DNA of 64,000 bases. It comes from Pseudomonas putida (GTDB taxonomy: Bacteria > Pseudomonadota > Gammaproteobacteria > Pseudomonadales > Pseudomonadaceae). Of the stretch, positions 1 through 9,947 are shown piece by piece. The first letter of the stretch is position 1, and each line of letters opens with the position of its first letter. The translations under genes were made by a program, and so were the position numbers. The stretch covers positions 3,162,001 through 3,226,000 of the forward strand of contig NZ_CP113097.1 in NCBI RefSeq assembly GCF_026625125.1, written 5' to 3'. The notes beneath the pieces were generated by a model that worked only from the letters and a program-made list of their open reading frames with translations, had not been told where the DNA came from and searched no databases.

Positions 1-560
1 ATGCGCACAGCCGGCAACGAACTGCCGCCGATCTGTACCTCCCCTACCCCACTGACCTGAGCCAGGCTCTGCGACAGTATGGTGTCAGCCAGATCGTAAA
101 GCTGGCCCTTCTGCAACACGTCCGAGGTCAGCGACAGCACCATGATCGGCGCCTGCGACGGGTTGAGTTTCTTGTAGGTCGGCATGCTGCGCATGCCGCT
201 GGGTAGCAGGTTGCGCGTGGCATTGATCGCCGCTTGAACCTCGCGCGCGGCACCGTCGATGTCCCGCCCTTGCTCGAAGCCGATGATCACCCGGGTCGAG
301 CCCTGGTTGGAGCTGCTGGTCAGGGTGGTGACACCGGCGATACTGCCAAGCTTGCGCTCCAGCGGCGTGGCGACTGTTGAAGCCATCACCTCAGGGCTGG
401 CGCCAGCCAGGTTGGCCTGCACCACGATCACCGGGAAGTCGATCTGTGGCAACGGCGAAACCGGCAGCAGGCCGAAACTGACGCCACCGAGCAGCATGAT
501 CGCCAGGCTCAGCAGCATGGTTGCCACGGGCCGGCGAATGAACGGGCCGGACAGGTTCAT
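1..560 (-). CDS. muxC: MuxC/MdtC-type RND efflux pump subunit (partial, N-terminal part)
   Basis: Only the first 186 or so codons are inside the window; the gene runs off the left edge. The start ATG (558-560, minus) overlaps the muxB stop as ATGA, so the two are translationally coupled. The visible part begins with [16 protein letters not shown], the usual RND N-terminal helix, followed by the [12 protein letters not shown] stretch and the start of the first periplasmic porter domain. MuxB and MuxC form the heteromeric inner-membrane proton/drug antiporter of MdtBC-type pumps. The family is clear; the MuxC name rests on gene order. Confidence 0.9.
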   Translation of the reverse strand, partial: MNLSGPFIRRPVATMLLSLAIMLLGGVSFGLLPVSPLPQIDFPVIVVQANLAGASPEVMASTVATPLERKLGSIAGVTTLTSSSNQGSTRVIIGFEQGRDIDGAAREVQAAINATRNLLPSGMRSMPTYKKLNPSQAPIMVLSLTSDVLQKGQLYDLADTILSQSLAQVSGVGEVQIGGSSLPAVR

Positions 561-3500
561 GCTTCGGCCTGCTTCGCGTCGGTGGCCGGGCGCCAGCGGC
601 GTGCCAGGCGGTCGAAGTACAGGTAGATGACCGGCGTTGTGAACAGGGTCAGCACCTGGCTGACCAGCAAGCCGCCGACCATGACCAGGCCCAGCGGCTG
701 GCGCAGCTCGGCGCCCGAACCTGTGGCCAGCATCAGCGGTATTGCGCCGAACAGCGCGGCCAGGGTGGTCATCAGGATCGGCCTGAAGCGCAGCAGCGCC
801 GCCTGGTAGATGGCGTCATGCGGGCTCATGCCTTGGTTGCGCTCGGCCTCGAGGGCGAAGTCGATCATCATGATCGCGTTCTTCTTGACGATGCCGATGA
901 GCAGGATGATGCCAATGATGGCGATCATGCCCAGGTCGTTGCCGCTGAGGATCAACGCCAGCAAGGCGCCGACCGCCGCCGACGGCAAGGTCGAAAGGAT
1001 GGTGATCGGGTGAATGTAGCTCTCGTACAGCACGCCGAGCACGATATACATGGTCACCACGGCGGCAAGGATCAGCAGCAAGGTGCTCGACAGCGACGCC
1101 TGGAAGGCCTCGGCAGCCCCCTGGAAGCGGGTCTGCACCCCGATAGGCATGCCGATTTCCTGCTGTACCTGCTCGATCACCTTGACCGCTTCGCCCAGAG
1201 AAGCGCCGTGGGCCAGGTTGAACGACATCATCACAGCCGGGAACTGGCCGATGTGTGAAATCGCCAGTTGCGCCTGGCGCTGCTCGATGCGTGCCAGGGC
1301 CGACAGGCGCACCTGCCCCCCGTCACTGGCTTTGACATGGATCGACTCCAACGCCTGCGGCCCGATGCTTGCTGCATCACGCGACTGCAGCACCACCCGG
1401 TACTGGCTGGCCTGGGTATAGATGGTCGAGATCTGCCGTTGACCGAAGGCGTCATACAGGGCGTTGGTGATTTGCGACACATCGATGCCCAGGCGGCTGG
1501 CCATGTCACGGTCGATCACCAGGTACACCTGCAGCCCCTTGTCCTGCAGGTCGCTGGCCACGTCCTGCAGTTCCGGGCGCTGTTGCAGCGCAGTGACCAG
1601 CTTGGCGCTCCACTGCGCGAGCAGGTCAGCATCGGGCGAAGACAAGCTGAACTGGTACTGGGTGCGGCTGACACGATCCTCGATGCTCAAGTCTTGCACC
1701 GGCTGCATGAACAGGCGGATGCCGACCAGCTTGTCGAGCTGAGGCTGCAAGCGGCTGATCACCTCGCCGGCCGTCACGTCGCGTTCGCCATGGGGCTTGA
1801 GGTTGATCAGCAGACGCCCACTGTTGAGGGTGGCATTGTCACCGTCCACACCGATGTAGGACGACAGGCTCTGCACCGCCGGGTCCTGCAGGATGATCGC
1901 GCTCAGCGACTGTTGGCGTTCACTCATGGCGGTGAACGAGGTGGACTCCGGCGCTTCGGAGATACCCTGGATCACCCCGGTGTCCTGGACCGGGAAGAAG
2001 CCCTTGGGCACCACCATGTACAGGAAAACGGTCAGCGCCAGGCTGGCGACCGCCACCAGCAAGGTCAGCGGCTGGTGCCGGAGCACCCATTGCAGGCCAC
2101 GGCCATAGTGTTCGATCAGCCAGTCGATCCACGCACCACTGGCGCGGTAGAAGCGGCCTTGCTCTTCTTCCTTGGGTTCACGCTTGAGCAGCCGTGCGCA
2201 CATCATGGGTGTCAGGGTCAGCGAGACCACCAGGGAAATCAGGATAGCCACCGCCAGCGTGATGGCGAATTCGCGGAACAGCCGGCCCACTACATCGGCC
2301 ATGAACAGCAGCGGGATGAGCACGGCAATCAGCGAAAAGGTCAGGGAGATCAGGGTGAAACCGATCTGCCGCGCGCCCTTGAGCGCAGCCTGCATGGGCG
2401 TCTCGCCCTCCTCGATGTGCCGCGAGATGTTCTCCAGCATGACGATGGCGTCATCGACCACGAAACCGGTGGCGATGGTCAAGGCCATCAGGGTCAGGTT
2501 GTTGATCGAGAAGCCGGCCAGGTACATCACGCCGAAGGTGCCGATCAATGACAGCGGCACGGCAATCGACGGGATGATGGTGGCACTGACGCGGCGCAGG
2601 AAGACAAACGTCACCATCACCACCAGGACGATGGCGATCAGCAGTTCATGCTGCACATCCTTGACCGCGGCGCGGATGGTCTGGGTGCGGTCGGTCAGCA
2701 CCGCCACCTCGAGGCCGGCTGGCAGGTTGTCGGTGATCGACGGCAGCAGGTCCTTGATGCGATCGACCACCTCGATGACATTCGCACCGGGCTGGCGCTG
2801 GATGTTCAGCAGTACCGCCTGGCTCTGGTTGGCCCATGCTGCGAGGCGTTCGTTCTCGGCCCCGTCGACGATTTCGGCGACGTCCTTGAGGCGCAGCGGC
2901 GCACCGTTGTTGTACGCCAGGATCAGGTTGGCGTACTCCTCGGGCGAGCGCAGCTGGTCATTGGCATCGAGCATCGACACCCGGGTCGGGCCATCGAAGT
3001 TGCCTTTGGGCTGATTGACGTTGGAGGCACCGACCAGGGTACGCACGTCTTCAAGGTTCAGGCCATTGGCGGCCAACGCATCGACGTTGACCTTGATGCG
3101 CACGGCCTGGCGCTGGCCACCGGCGATGCTGACCATGCCCACGCCGCTGATCTGCGCCAGCTTCTGCGCTACACGGGTATCGACCAGGTCGTTGAGCTTG
3201 GGCAACGGCATGGTCTTGCTGGAAATGGCCAGGGTCAACACCGGAGTATCGGCAGGGTTGACCTTGTTGTACACCGGAGGGGCCGGCAGGTCGCTGGGCA
3301 ACAGGTTGCTGGCGGCGTTGATCGCAGCCTGTACCTGTTGCTCGGCGACGTCCATGTTCATGTCCAGGCTGAAGCGCAGGGTCAGCACCGAGGCACCGCC
3401 AGAACTGGTCGATGCCATCTGGGTCAGGCCCGGCATCTGGCCGAACTGGCGCTCGAGCGGCGCCGTGACGGCACTGGTCATCACCTGCGGGCTGGCGCCC

Positions 3501-3655
3501 GGATACAGGGTCATGACCCGGATGGTCGGGTAATCGACCTGCGGCAAAGCCGAAACCGGCAGCAGCGTGTACGCGATCAGGCCGGCCAGCACGATGGCCA
3601 GCATGCTCAGCGTGGTGGCGACCGGGCGAAGGATGAACAGACGCGACAGGTTCAT
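557..3655 (-). CDS. muxB: MuxB/MdtB-type RND multidrug efflux permease
   Basis: The protein has 1032 residues, the normal length for RND pumps. It starts [15 protein letters not shown]. Membrane segment 1 is followed by a large periplasmic porter domain, helices TM2-TM6 (about 335-490), a second periplasmic domain (about 555-860) and TM8-TM12. The proton-relay region around TM4 has the [17 protein letters not shown] stretch with paired aspartates. It is the second gene of muxABC and overlaps both neighbours by 4 nt (ATGA). It should pair with MuxC as a hetero-trimer. MuxABC/MdtABC pumps export novobiocin, some beta-lactams, bile-like compounds and similar substrates in relatives; the substrates here cannot be read from sequence. 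Confidence 0.95.
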   Translation of the reverse strand: MNLSRLFILRPVATTLSMLAIVLAGLIAYTLLPVSALPQVDYPTIRVMTLYPGASPQVMTSAVTAPLERQFGQMPGLTQMASTSSGGASVLTLRFSLDMNMDVAEQQVQAAINAASNLLPSDLPAPPVYNKVNPADTPVLTLAISSKTMPLPKLNDLVDTRVAQKLAQISGVGMVSIAGGQRQAVRIKVNVDALAANGLNLEDVRTLVGASNVNQPKGNFDGPTRVSMLDANDQLRSPEEYANLILAYNNGAPLRLKDVAEIVDGAENERLAAWANQSQAVLLNIQRQPGANVIEVVDRIKDLLPSITDNLPAGLEVAVLTDRTQTIRAAVKDVQHELLIAIVLVVMVTFVFLRRVSATIIPSIAVPLSLIGTFGVMYLAGFSINNLTLMALTIATGFVVDDAIVMLENISRHIEEGETPMQAALKGARQIGFTLISLTFSLIAVLIPLLFMADVVGRLFREFAITLAVAILISLVVSLTLTPMMCARLLKREPKEEEQGRFYRASGAWIDWLIEHYGRGLQWVLRHQPLTLLVAVASLALTVFLYMVVPKGFFPVQDTGVIQGISEAPESTSFTAMSERQQSLSAIILQDPAVQSLSSYIGVDGDNATLNSGRLLINLKPHGERDVTAGEVISRLQPQLDKLVGIRLFMQPVQDLSIEDRVSRTQYQFSLSSPDADLLAQWSAKLVTALQQRPELQDVASDLQDKGLQVYLVIDRDMASRLGIDVSQITNALYDAFGQRQISTIYTQASQYRVVLQSRDAASIGPQALESIHVKASDGGQVRLSALARIEQRQAQLAISHIGQFPAVMMSFNLAHGASLGEAVKVIEQVQQEIGMPIGVQTRFQGAAEAFQASLSSTLLLILAAVVTMYIVLGVLYESYIHPITILSTLPSAAVGALLALILSGNDLGMIAIIGIILLIGIVKKNAIMMIDFALEAERNQGMSPHDAIYQAALLRFRPILMTTLAALFGAIPLMLATGSGAELRQPLGLVMVGGLLVSQVLTLFTTPVIYLYFDRLARRWRPATDAKQAEA

Positions 3656-4944
3656 GCGCCCGCCTTGCCTGCCGCTTCGCTGGTCTGGGCCGAGCCTTTG
3701 CTGTCCTGCCCCTGCAGGTGCTGGCCAGGCGTGGCCGGTACCTGCGAGCTGTCCTCAACCACGTCGACCTTGGAGCCCTCGCGCAGACGGTCGGTGCCCT
3801 CGAGCACCAGGCGGTCACCCGCCTTCAGGCCTTCGAGGATGACACTGTTCTCACCGTCACTGGGGCCAACCTTGAGCTTGCGCACATTCACCGTGTTGTC
3901 GGCAGTGACGACATAGGCGAAGGTGCCGTCGTTGCCGAACTGGATGGCCGCCGCCGGGGCCATGACGACCTGCTTGAGGGTGTCGGCCAACAGGCGCACG
4001 TTGACGAACTGGTTGGGGAACAGCGCCATGTCCTTGTTCTCGAAGCGGCCTTTGAACTTCAGGGTACCGGTGGTGATGTCTATCTGGTTGTCGATGCTGG
4101 CCAGCACACCCGTGGACTGCAGTTTGCTGTCGCCACGGTCCCAGGCCTCGACCGGCAGGCTTGCACCGCTGCGATAGCGCTCCAGAACCGTGGTCAGCTC
4201 GGTTTCCGGCAAGGTGAACGCGACGCTGATCGGTTCGGTCTGGGTGATGACCACCAGTGCGGTGGTGTCATTGGCCGCCACCAGGTTGCCCAGGTCGAGC
4301 TGACGCAGGCCCACCCGGCCACTGATCGGCGAGCGGATCTGGGTGAATTCGAGGTTCAGGCGGGCATCGTTGACCTGAGCCTGGTTGGTTTTGACAAGCC
4401 CCTGGAACTGCGCCACCTGAGCTTGGGCCGTATCGAGTGTCTGCTTGGCGATGCTGTCCTCGGCGTACAGGCCTTTATACCGCGCCAGGTCGACCTGGGC
4501 GTTCTTGAGCTGTGCCTGGTTCTGCGCCAGCGTACCTTCGGCCTGCTGCAGCGCGATGCGGTAGGAGCGCGGGTCGATCTCGGCGAGCAAGTCGCCAGCC
4601 TTGACCTGCTGGCCCTCCTTGAAGTGGATTTTCACCAGCTCACCGGCAACGCGGCTACGTACGTTGACGGTGTTGGTGGCGGTGACCGTGCCAAGCGCCT
4701 TGTAGTAGAGCGGGAAGTCGCCCAGCCGTGCGGGTTCTACGCGCACGGGCACTGCCTCTGTGGAGCCCCCGAAACCGGGGCGCCCCATGCCGATGCCCAT
4801 CCCTTTGCCCGGCCGCCCGCCGCCCGGTTCATGTTGGCCAGGCGTTGCAGCGGGCCACAACCACCAGGCCAGCAAGGCCACCAGCAGCAGGATCAGCAGG
4901 CCAACCAGCCAGCGACGAGGGGATCGGGAGACGGAAACTTGCAT
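3652..4944 (-). CDS. muxA: MuxA/MdtA-type RND periplasmic adaptor
   Basis: This membrane-fusion protein links the MuxBC pump to an outer-membrane channel. I chose the internal ATG at 4942-4944 (430 residues, [12 protein letters not shown]), because it is followed at once by one hydrophobic anchor helix (about 12-32). An earlier in-frame start at 5004 would only add 20 non-hydrophobic residues. Then come a barrel-sandwich/lipoyl half (about 75-115), an alpha-helical hairpin rich in Q/A/L (about 120-190), the second lipoyl half and a beta-barrel domain. The C-terminus is low-complexity and rich in G, Q and S. It is the first gene of the operon; its stop overlaps the muxB start. Confidence 0.9.
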   Translation of the reverse strand: MQVSVSRSPRRWLVGLLILLLVALLAWWLWPAATPGQHEPGGGRPGKGMGIGMGRPGFGGSTEAVPVRVEPARLGDFPLYYKALGTVTATNTVNVRSRVAGELVKIHFKEGQQVKAGDLLAEIDPRSYRIALQQAEGTLAQNQAQLKNAQVDLARYKGLYAEDSIAKQTLDTAQAQVAQFQGLVKTNQAQVNDARLNLEFTQIRSPISGRVGLRQLDLGNLVAANDTTALVVITQTEPISVAFTLPETELTTVLERYRSGASLPVEAWDRGDSKLQSTGVLASIDNQIDITTGTLKFKGRFENKDMALFPNQFVNVRLLADTLKQVVMAPAAAIQFGNDGTFAYVVTADNTVNVRKLKVGPSDGENSVILEGLKAGDRLVLEGTDRLREGSKVDVVEDSSQVPATPGQHLQGQDSKGSAQTSEAAGKAGA

Positions 4945-5021
4945 GGGTTGAACGAACCTTGTTCGGAATGACGACTGGGGAAGGTGAACGATAAGCACTG
5001 GCACTCTTTTAGCAAAGGCCC

Positions 5022-5037
5022 TTTACCAGAGGTTTAC
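5022..5037. promoter_or_regulatory. TTTAC direct repeat upstream of muxABC
   Basis: Two TTTAC units lie 11 bp apart (5022-5026 and 5033-5037), about 80-95 bp upstream of the muxA start. Read on the muxA strand this is GTAAA-N6-GTAAA. One-turn direct repeats are typical of OmpR-family regulators. CpxR sites usually have N5 rather than N6, so this is only a weak candidate operator. Confidence 0.25.
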
Positions 5038-5070
5038 CTTTGCCTGACGTTGCCAAGAGTTTGAACTTTA

Positions 5071-5104
5071 AATGAAAACGGCCCGGAGTGTGTTCCGGGC
5101 CGTT
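5071..5104 (-). terminator. Rho-independent terminator of tpx
   Basis: There is a perfect 11-bp stem (5077-5087 with 5094-5104) and a 6-nt loop. On the minus strand it is followed by TTTTCATTT. It lies about 150 bp after the tpx stop, with no gene between, so it most likely ends the tpx transcript. The rest of 4945-5253 shows no gene. Confidence 0.8.
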
Positions 5105-5253
5105 ACAGGGTGTTGCTTGGAAAGGCAAGGCGCTGGAGAGTTCCGCAGCCGGAGCCGGGAACATAGCCTGCCCCAGGCTCAATGCCAGGCAGCGACGGGC
5201 CGCGTCAGCATCCCTGACTAGCCCCGCTGACTGGCATCAGCCCTATACGCTCC

Positions 5254-5754
5254 TTACTTCAATACCGCCAGGGCCGCGTCGTAGTTCGGCTCGTCAGCGA
5301 TTTCGCCAACCAGCTCGCTGTGCAGCACCTTGTCGTTTTCGTCCAGCACCACCACGGCACGGGCAGCCAGGCCAGCCAGCGGGCCGTCAGCGATGGCCAC
5401 ACCGTAGTTTTCGAGGAACTCGCGACCACGCAGGGTCGACAGGTTCTTCACGTTCTCCAGGCCTTCAGCGCCGCAGAAGCGCGCCTGGGCGAACGGCAGG
5501 TCGGCGGAAATGCACAGCACCACGGTGTTGGCCACATCGTTGGCCTGGGCGTTGAACTTGCGCACCGAGGTGGCGCAGGTCGGGGTGTCGACGCTTGGGA
5601 AGATGTTCAGCACCTTGCGCTTGCCGGCGAAGTCCTTCAGCGACTTGTCGGCCAGGCCTTCACCTACCAAGGAAAAGGCGGGAGCCTGGGCACCGGCCTG
5701 CGGCAGCTCGCCGTTGACCTGAACCGGGTTGCCTTTGAGAGTCACTTGAGCCAT
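5254..5754 (-). CDS. tpx: Thiol peroxidase (atypical 2-Cys peroxiredoxin, Tpx)
   Basis: The protein has 166 residues, full length for Tpx. It reduces hydrogen peroxide and alkyl hydroperoxides using thioredoxin. The peroxidatic cysteine is C60 in SVDTPTC, with the family's T/P residues just before it. The resolving cysteine is C94 in RFCGAEG. A good ribosome site (AAGGA) precedes the ATG at 5752-5754. It appears to be a single-gene unit with its own terminator, between the efflux operon and an amino-acid permease. Confidence 0.97.
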   Translation of the reverse strand: MAQVTLKGNPVQVNGELPQAGAQAPAFSLVGEGLADKSLKDFAGKRKVLNIFPSVDTPTCATSVRKFNAQANDVANTVVLCISADLPFAQARFCGAEGLENVKNLSTLRGREFLENYGVAIADGPLAGLAARAVVVLDENDKVLHSELVGEIADEPNYDAALAVLK

Positions 5755-5865
5755 GGACGAAATCCTTATGCGGGGTTTGAAAAGGACACTGAGTTAAGCA
5801 TGAAGGCGCCCGGGTGCCTATGGGGTTAAATGAAATTGTTCTATTGCCTGACAGTTTTTGTGGAC

Positions 5866-5903
5866 AAAAAAATGTCCGGGTTGCACCAGGCAGCCCGGAC
5901 ATT
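5866..5903 (-). terminator. Rho-independent terminator of the HAAAP permease
   Basis: A perfect 10-bp stem (5871-5880 with 5894-5903) with a 13-nt loop is followed on the minus strand by seven T (complement of 5866-5872). It begins 20 bp after the stop of the permease gene. Confidence 0.88.
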
Positions 5904-5922
5904 GATCAGCGCGAAGGACGGG

Positions 5923-7200
5923 TCAGCCCAGCAGGCCGTACACCACGGACGTCAGCGCGACCAGGCCAACCACCACAACGAAAACGTTGGACAGCGCGCC
6001 ACTGTACTTGCGCATCGATGGCACGCGGCGGATCGCGTACATCGGCATCAGGAACAGCAACACGGCGATGATCGGGCCACCCAGCGACTCGATCATGCCC
6101 AGGATGCTCGGGTTCAGGGTGGCGACGATCCAGCACACCACCAGCATCAGCGCGGCGACCACACGGTCCAGCGCCTTGGCGCCCGGGCGTGCGCCGGTCT
6201 TGGCGATGATGCCCTTCAGGCCCTCGCTGGCACCGATGTAGTGCCCCAGGAACGACTTGGCGATGGCGACGAAGGCGATCAGCGGCGCGGCGAAAGCGAT
6301 CGTCGGGTTACTGAAGTGGTTGGCCAGGTAAGACAGGATCGACAGGTTCTGCGCCTTGGCTTCAGCCAATTGAGCGCTGTCGAGGGTCAGTACGCAGCTG
6401 AACACGAAGAACAGCACCATGGCCACCATCAGCAGGTGCGCGCGGGCCAGGATCTGGCCGCTGCGCTCGTCAGCGTGGTCGCCATACCGGCGCTTCTGGT
6501 CCACGGCAAAGGCCGAGATGATCGGCGAGTGGTTGAACGAGAACACCATCACCGGGATCGCCAGCCACACGGTGTGCAGGAAAGCCGAGCCCGATGGCAA
6601 CTGAGAAGCGCTATCGAGGATCCCCCCGGTCCAGTGCGGAACCAGGTAAAGGCCCAGCAGCGCCAGGGCGACGATGAACGGGTACACCAGCAGGCTCATG
6701 ACTTTCACCGTGGCCTGCTCACCGCAGCGTACGATGGCCAGAAGACCGAGGATCAGCACGAACGACAATAACGCCCGCGGCGGCGGGGTCATGTGCAACT
6801 GATGCTCCATGAAGCTGGCGACGGTGTTGGTCAGCGCCACGCTGTAGATGAGCAGGATCGGGAAGATGGCGAAAAAGTACAGCACGGTGATCAATGCACC
6901 GGCCTTGATGCCGAAATGCTCTTGCACCACGTCCGTGATGTCGCCGTCACCACGCCCGGACAGTACGAACCGGGTCAGGCCGCGGTGGGCGAAATAGGTC
7001 ATCGGGAACGCCAGTGCGGCGAGAATCAGCAGCGGCCAGAAACCACCGAGGCCCGCATTGATCGGCAGGAACAAGGTGCCTGCGCCGATGGCGGTGCCAA
7101 ACAGCCCCAGCATCCAGGTAGTGTCATGACGGGACCAGCTGCCAAGGGCAGCCGGGGTCGATTCGAAGCGTTGATCAACGCTTGGGGCCTGCTCGTTCAT
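5923..7200 (-). CDS. HAAAP-family amino-acid:proton symporter (SdaC/TyrP type)
   Basis: The call is a protein of 425 residues with about eleven hydrophobic helices from residue 25 to the end. I used the ATG at 7198-7200 (MNEQAPSVDQ); the longer frame upstream carries a Cys/Arg-rich extension unlike this family. The first helix has GTAIGAGTLFLPI, the signature glycine-rich unwound region of the hydroxy/aromatic amino-acid permease family. The family imports serine, threonine, tryptophan or tyrosine with H+. The next gene downstream of its start is an aromatic/D-lysine aminotransferase, so an aromatic amino acid or lysine-related substrate is possible. The substrate is inference. Confidence 0.88.
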   Translation of the reverse strand: MNEQAPSVDQRFESTPAALGSWSRHDTTWMLGLFGTAIGAGTLFLPINAGLGGFWPLLILAALAFPMTYFAHRGLTRFVLSGRGDGDITDVVQEHFGIKAGALITVLYFFAIFPILLIYSVALTNTVASFMEHQLHMTPPPRALLSFVLILGLLAIVRCGEQATVKVMSLLVYPFIVALALLGLYLVPHWTGGILDSASQLPSGSAFLHTVWLAIPVMVFSFNHSPIISAFAVDQKRRYGDHADERSGQILARAHLLMVAMVLFFVFSCVLTLDSAQLAEAKAQNLSILSYLANHFSNPTIAFAAPLIAFVAIAKSFLGHYIGASEGLKGIIAKTGARPGAKALDRVVAALMLVVCWIVATLNPSILGMIESLGGPIIAVLLFLMPMYAIRRVPSMRKYSGALSNVFVVVVGLVALTSVVYGLLG

Positions 7201-7389
7201 TCCGGGTGCAACTCCACTCGCAAGACTGCAACAGGGCTGGGAATGGCGAAACAGAGGCCTCGCACACCCCAACCAGAAAAGAGGGGCGCGATTGTGCACT
7301 GAAACCGTGCGGATGCGAAGCCCCGCCCGAGGGACGGTTGCACTTGTCTTTACAAGCGGGTTGCACTATGAGGTCACCTTGGGGCGCTG

Positions 7390-7441
7390 TCGCGCCACAA
7401 GGCCGCTCCTGCGGGCGCTCGCGAGGCCTTGCAGGAGCGGT
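7390..7441. repeat. REP-like inverted repeat in the permease-amaC gap
   Basis: CCGCTCCTGC (7403-7412) is inverted at 7431-7440, with an inner loop that can fold further. A TGTCGCGCCACA-type segment lies just before. This resembles the GCTCCTGCAGG-type intergenic repeats common in P. putida. It follows the amaC stop and could also act as a transcript end, but there is no clear U-tract. Confidence 0.55.
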
Positions 7442-7452
7442 ATGGCGCAGTG

Positions 7453-8649
7453 TTACTTCTGGACGGCAGCGAACGCTTCGGCCACCCGTTGCAGGTTGGC
7501 AGGGCGCAGGCCGGACATGCACACCCGGCCGCTGTCGATCAGGTACACCCCGAACTCGTCGCGCAGGCGACGGACCTGCTCGACGCTGAAACCGGTGTAG
7601 CTGAACATGCCACGTTGGCGCAGGAAGAACTGGAAGTCCTGGCCTGGCAGCAGCACGGCCAGCGCATCGACCAGGGCCTGGCGCATATCGAGGATACGCT
7701 TGCGCATCACCTCGACTTCAGCGGCCCACTTCGCATTCAGCGCTGCATCGCCGAGCACGCCAGCCACCAGCTGAGCGCCGAAGTTGGGCGGGCTGGAGTA
7801 GTTGCGCCGTACAGTCGCCTTGAGCTGGCCAAGCACGCTTTGGGTGGTGTCTTCATCGTCGCAGACGACCGACAGGCCCCCTACCCGCTCACCGTACAGC
7901 GAGAAGATCTTCGAGAACGAGTTGCTGACCAGGCAAGGTACGCCGGCCCGGGCCATTTCGCGGATGGCGTACGCGTCTTCCACCAACCCCTCGCCGAAGC
8001 CCTGGTAGGCGATGTCGAGGAACGGGATCAACTGGCGCGCCTTGACCACTTCCACCACTTGCTGCCACTGGTGCTGGGTAAGATCGGCACCGGTGGGGTT
8101 ATGGCAGCACGGATGCAGCAGCACGACACTGTTGCCTGGCAATGTCTGCAAAGTCGCCAGCATGCCATCGAAGTCCACGCCACGGCTGGCCTGGTCGAAG
8201 TACGGATAGCTGTGCACCTTGAACCCTGCACCTTCGAAGATGGCGCGGTGGTTGTCCCAGGTCGGGTTGCTGACCCAGACTTCGGAGGCCGGGAAGTAAC
8301 GCTTGAGGAAATCGGCGCCGACCTTGAGCGCGCCGGAGCCGCCGACGGTCTGCACGGTCGCCACGCGCTTGCCGGTCACGGCTGGGTGGTCGGCACCGAA
8401 CAGCAGCGCCTGGATCGCCTGGCGGTAACTGGCCAGGCCTTCCATCGGCAGGTACAGCGAGGCCTCGTGGGCCACGCCGGCGATGCGTTTTTCAACGGCA
8501 TCCACTGCTTCGAGCTGCGGCACCACGCCGGCCTCATCGTAATAAAGGCCGATACTCAGGTTGACCTTGTCGGCGCGCGGGTCGGCCTTGAAGGTTTCCA
8601 TCAACGAGAGGATCGGGTCGCCGGCATAGGCATCGACATGTTTGAACAC
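7453..8649 (-). CDS. amaC: Aromatic/D-lysine aminotransferase AmaC (TyrB-like, PLP)
   Basis: A fold-type I PLP aminotransferase of 398 residues in the AspC/TyrB subgroup. K247 in SNSFSK is the Schiff-base lysine, and the family's NPTWDNH and HNPTGADL motifs are present. The start codon is GTG (8647-8649) after a strong AAGGAG at 9-nt spacing. It lies 130 bp after dpkA on the same strand. From the literature on P. putida D-lysine catabolism, amaC forms an operon with dpkA and its product converts D-lysine to the keto acid that cyclises to delta1-piperideine-2-carboxylate. The protein may also transaminate aromatic amino acids, as its family suggests. Confidence 0.9.
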   Translation of the reverse strand: MFKHVDAYAGDPILSLMETFKADPRADKVNLSIGLYYDEAGVVPQLEAVDAVEKRIAGVAHEASLYLPMEGLASYRQAIQALLFGADHPAVTGKRVATVQTVGGSGALKVGADFLKRYFPASEVWVSNPTWDNHRAIFEGAGFKVHSYPYFDQASRGVDFDGMLATLQTLPGNSVVLLHPCCHNPTGADLTQHQWQQVVEVVKARQLIPFLDIAYQGFGEGLVEDAYAIREMARAGVPCLVSNSFSKIFSLYGERVGGLSVVCDDEDTTQSVLGQLKATVRRNYSSPPNFGAQLVAGVLGDAALNAKWAAEVEVMRKRILDMRQALVDALAVLLPGQDFQFFLRQRGMFSYTGFSVEQVRRLRDEFGVYLIDSGRVCMSGLRPANLQRVAEAFAAVQK

Positions 8650-8731
8650 AGCGTGCAGCTCCTTGGATCAGGACAGTTCGGAAAGGCTCAGGTGAGGATA
8701 CCCGGAGTCGGCGGGCAGGAACATCACCTAT

Positions 8732-8761
8732 TGTGCAAGGTTGTCTATGCAAGATTGCACA
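8732..8761. promoter_or_regulatory. Inverted repeat in the dpkA-amaC gap
   Basis: TGTGCAA (8732-8738) is inverted as TTGCACA (8755-8761). Inside it TGCAAGGTTG and TGCAAGATTG repeat 14 bp apart (8734 and 8748). It could be an operator or an mRNA hairpin that sets amaC expression relative to dpkA. No published site is known to me. Confidence 0.35.
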
Positions 8762-8779
8762 GCGCTCATTTGCGGCATG

Positions 8780-9805
8780 TCAGCCCGCCAGCGTCTTGAG
8801 CGCCTGCAGCTCAAGCTCAGTCACCGCCACCCCTTCACGCTGGGCAATTTCCCGCTCCCGGTAGCGCCGCTCGCCCGGCATGCGCGACACCCCCACGGCC
8901 TGCATCTGCTCGACCAGCGCCCGGCTGCGTTGCGCAAACCGCTCGCCTTCGGCCTTGCTCGGGTCGATGACGATGATCAGCTGCCCGGTCCACGGTGTTT
9001 TCGCCCCAGGGTGGCTCGCCCAGTCGAATTCCCAGGAGAAATGCCCCCCAGTCAGCGCCGCCGCCAGTAGCTCGACCATCATCGACAATGCAGAGCCCTT
9101 GTGCCCGCCGAAGGGCAGCAGCGCACCGCCCTCCAGAATGGCCGTGGGGTCGGTGGTCGGCTGGCCGTCGGCGTCCACGCCCATGCCCTCCGGCAACGGC
9201 TGGCCGGCCCGCGCAGCGATCTGCACGTCCCCGTGGGCCATGGCGCTGGTGGCCATGTCAAAGACGATAGGGTCATGCCCCGCGCACGGCGCGGCAAAGG
9301 CAATCGGGTTGGTGCCGAACAACGGCTTGTGGGCACCGTGTGGCACCACACAGGTCATGCTGTTGACCACGCTCAGTGCCACCAGCCCCTCATCGGCAAA
9401 CGGCTCCACATCGGGCCACAGCGCTGCGAAATGGTGTGAGTTGTGAATCGCCAGTACCGCGATACCGGCGCTGCGAGCCTTTTCGACCAGCAGTGCACGC
9501 GCCGCGGCCAGGGCCGGCTGGGCAAAACCACCGCCAGCGTCGACCCGAACGAAACCTGCCGCAACGTCGACCACCTGGGGTATCGCACCGCCATTCACCC
9601 AGCCGCTGGCCAGGGTCGAGACATAGCCAGGCACACGAAACACCCCGTGACTGTGGGCACCATCGCGCTGTGCGCTGGCGCAATTGTGGGCAAGGACGTC
9701 GGCCACTGCCGCACTGCAGCCGTGACGCTGGAAGATCGCTTGCAACAACCCCCGCAGTTCGGCGAATGGCATGCGCACGGCGGGGTGGGTGGAAGGTGCA
9801 GACAT
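8780..9805 (-). CDS. dpkA: Delta1-piperideine-2-carboxylate reductase (DpkA)
   Basis: The product is a 341-residue member of the LDH2/malate dehydrogenase-like NAD(P)H oxidoreductases, the family that contains delta1-piperideine-2-carboxylate/pyrroline-2-carboxylate reductase. Family motifs seen are NCASAQRDGAHSHGVFR near residue 45, the conserved NSHHFAALWP active-site histidine segment near 120, and PFGGHKGSALS near 230. It reduces cyclic delta1-piperideine-2-carboxylate to L-pipecolate, the step after D-lysine deamination. An AAGGAG ribosome site precedes the ATG. It is the first gene of a leftward operon with amaC, divergent from the RpiR-ABC-amaD operon. Confidence 0.92.
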   Translation of the reverse strand: MSAPSTHPAVRMPFAELRGLLQAIFQRHGCSAAVADVLAHNCASAQRDGAHSHGVFRVPGYVSTLASGWVNGGAIPQVVDVAAGFVRVDAGGGFAQPALAAARALLVEKARSAGIAVLAIHNSHHFAALWPDVEPFADEGLVALSVVNSMTCVVPHGAHKPLFGTNPIAFAAPCAGHDPIVFDMATSAMAHGDVQIAARAGQPLPEGMGVDADGQPTTDPTAILEGGALLPFGGHKGSALSMMVELLAAALTGGHFSWEFDWASHPGAKTPWTGQLIIVIDPSKAEGERFAQRSRALVEQMQAVGVSRMPGERRYREREIAQREGVAVTELELQALKTLAG

Positions 9806-9870
9806 CTGAAGCTCCTTTCTTGGAATTGGAATGGCGACAGCGTGGGCAGCGACAAAAACTTTCCGGCATG

Positions 9871-9896
9871 TGACAGCTATCTGTCAAATGTTGACG
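9871..9896. promoter_or_regulatory. Back-to-back divergent promoters with palindromic operator
   Basis: TTGACA on the minus strand (9882-9887, facing dpkA) and TTGACG on the plus strand (9891-9896, facing the RpiR gene) are separated by only 3 bp. This fits the published statement that the two lysine-induced operons have adjacent -35 boxes. A perfect palindrome, TGACAG-CTAT-CTGTCA (9871-9886), covers the leftward -35 box. It is a candidate operator for the adjacent RpiR-family regulator. A plausible plus-strand -10 (CATCTT, 9914-9919) is weak. Confidence 0.65.
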
Positions 9897-9947
9897 GCAT
9901 GACAGAAAACATCCATCTTCTGCTCACGCCTCGCCGGGAGCAACAGC

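Noticed and set aside
1268..2551. Plus-strand open frame of 427 codons
   Set aside because: It is antisense to muxB and has a His/Gln/Arg-rich composition typical of shadow frames.
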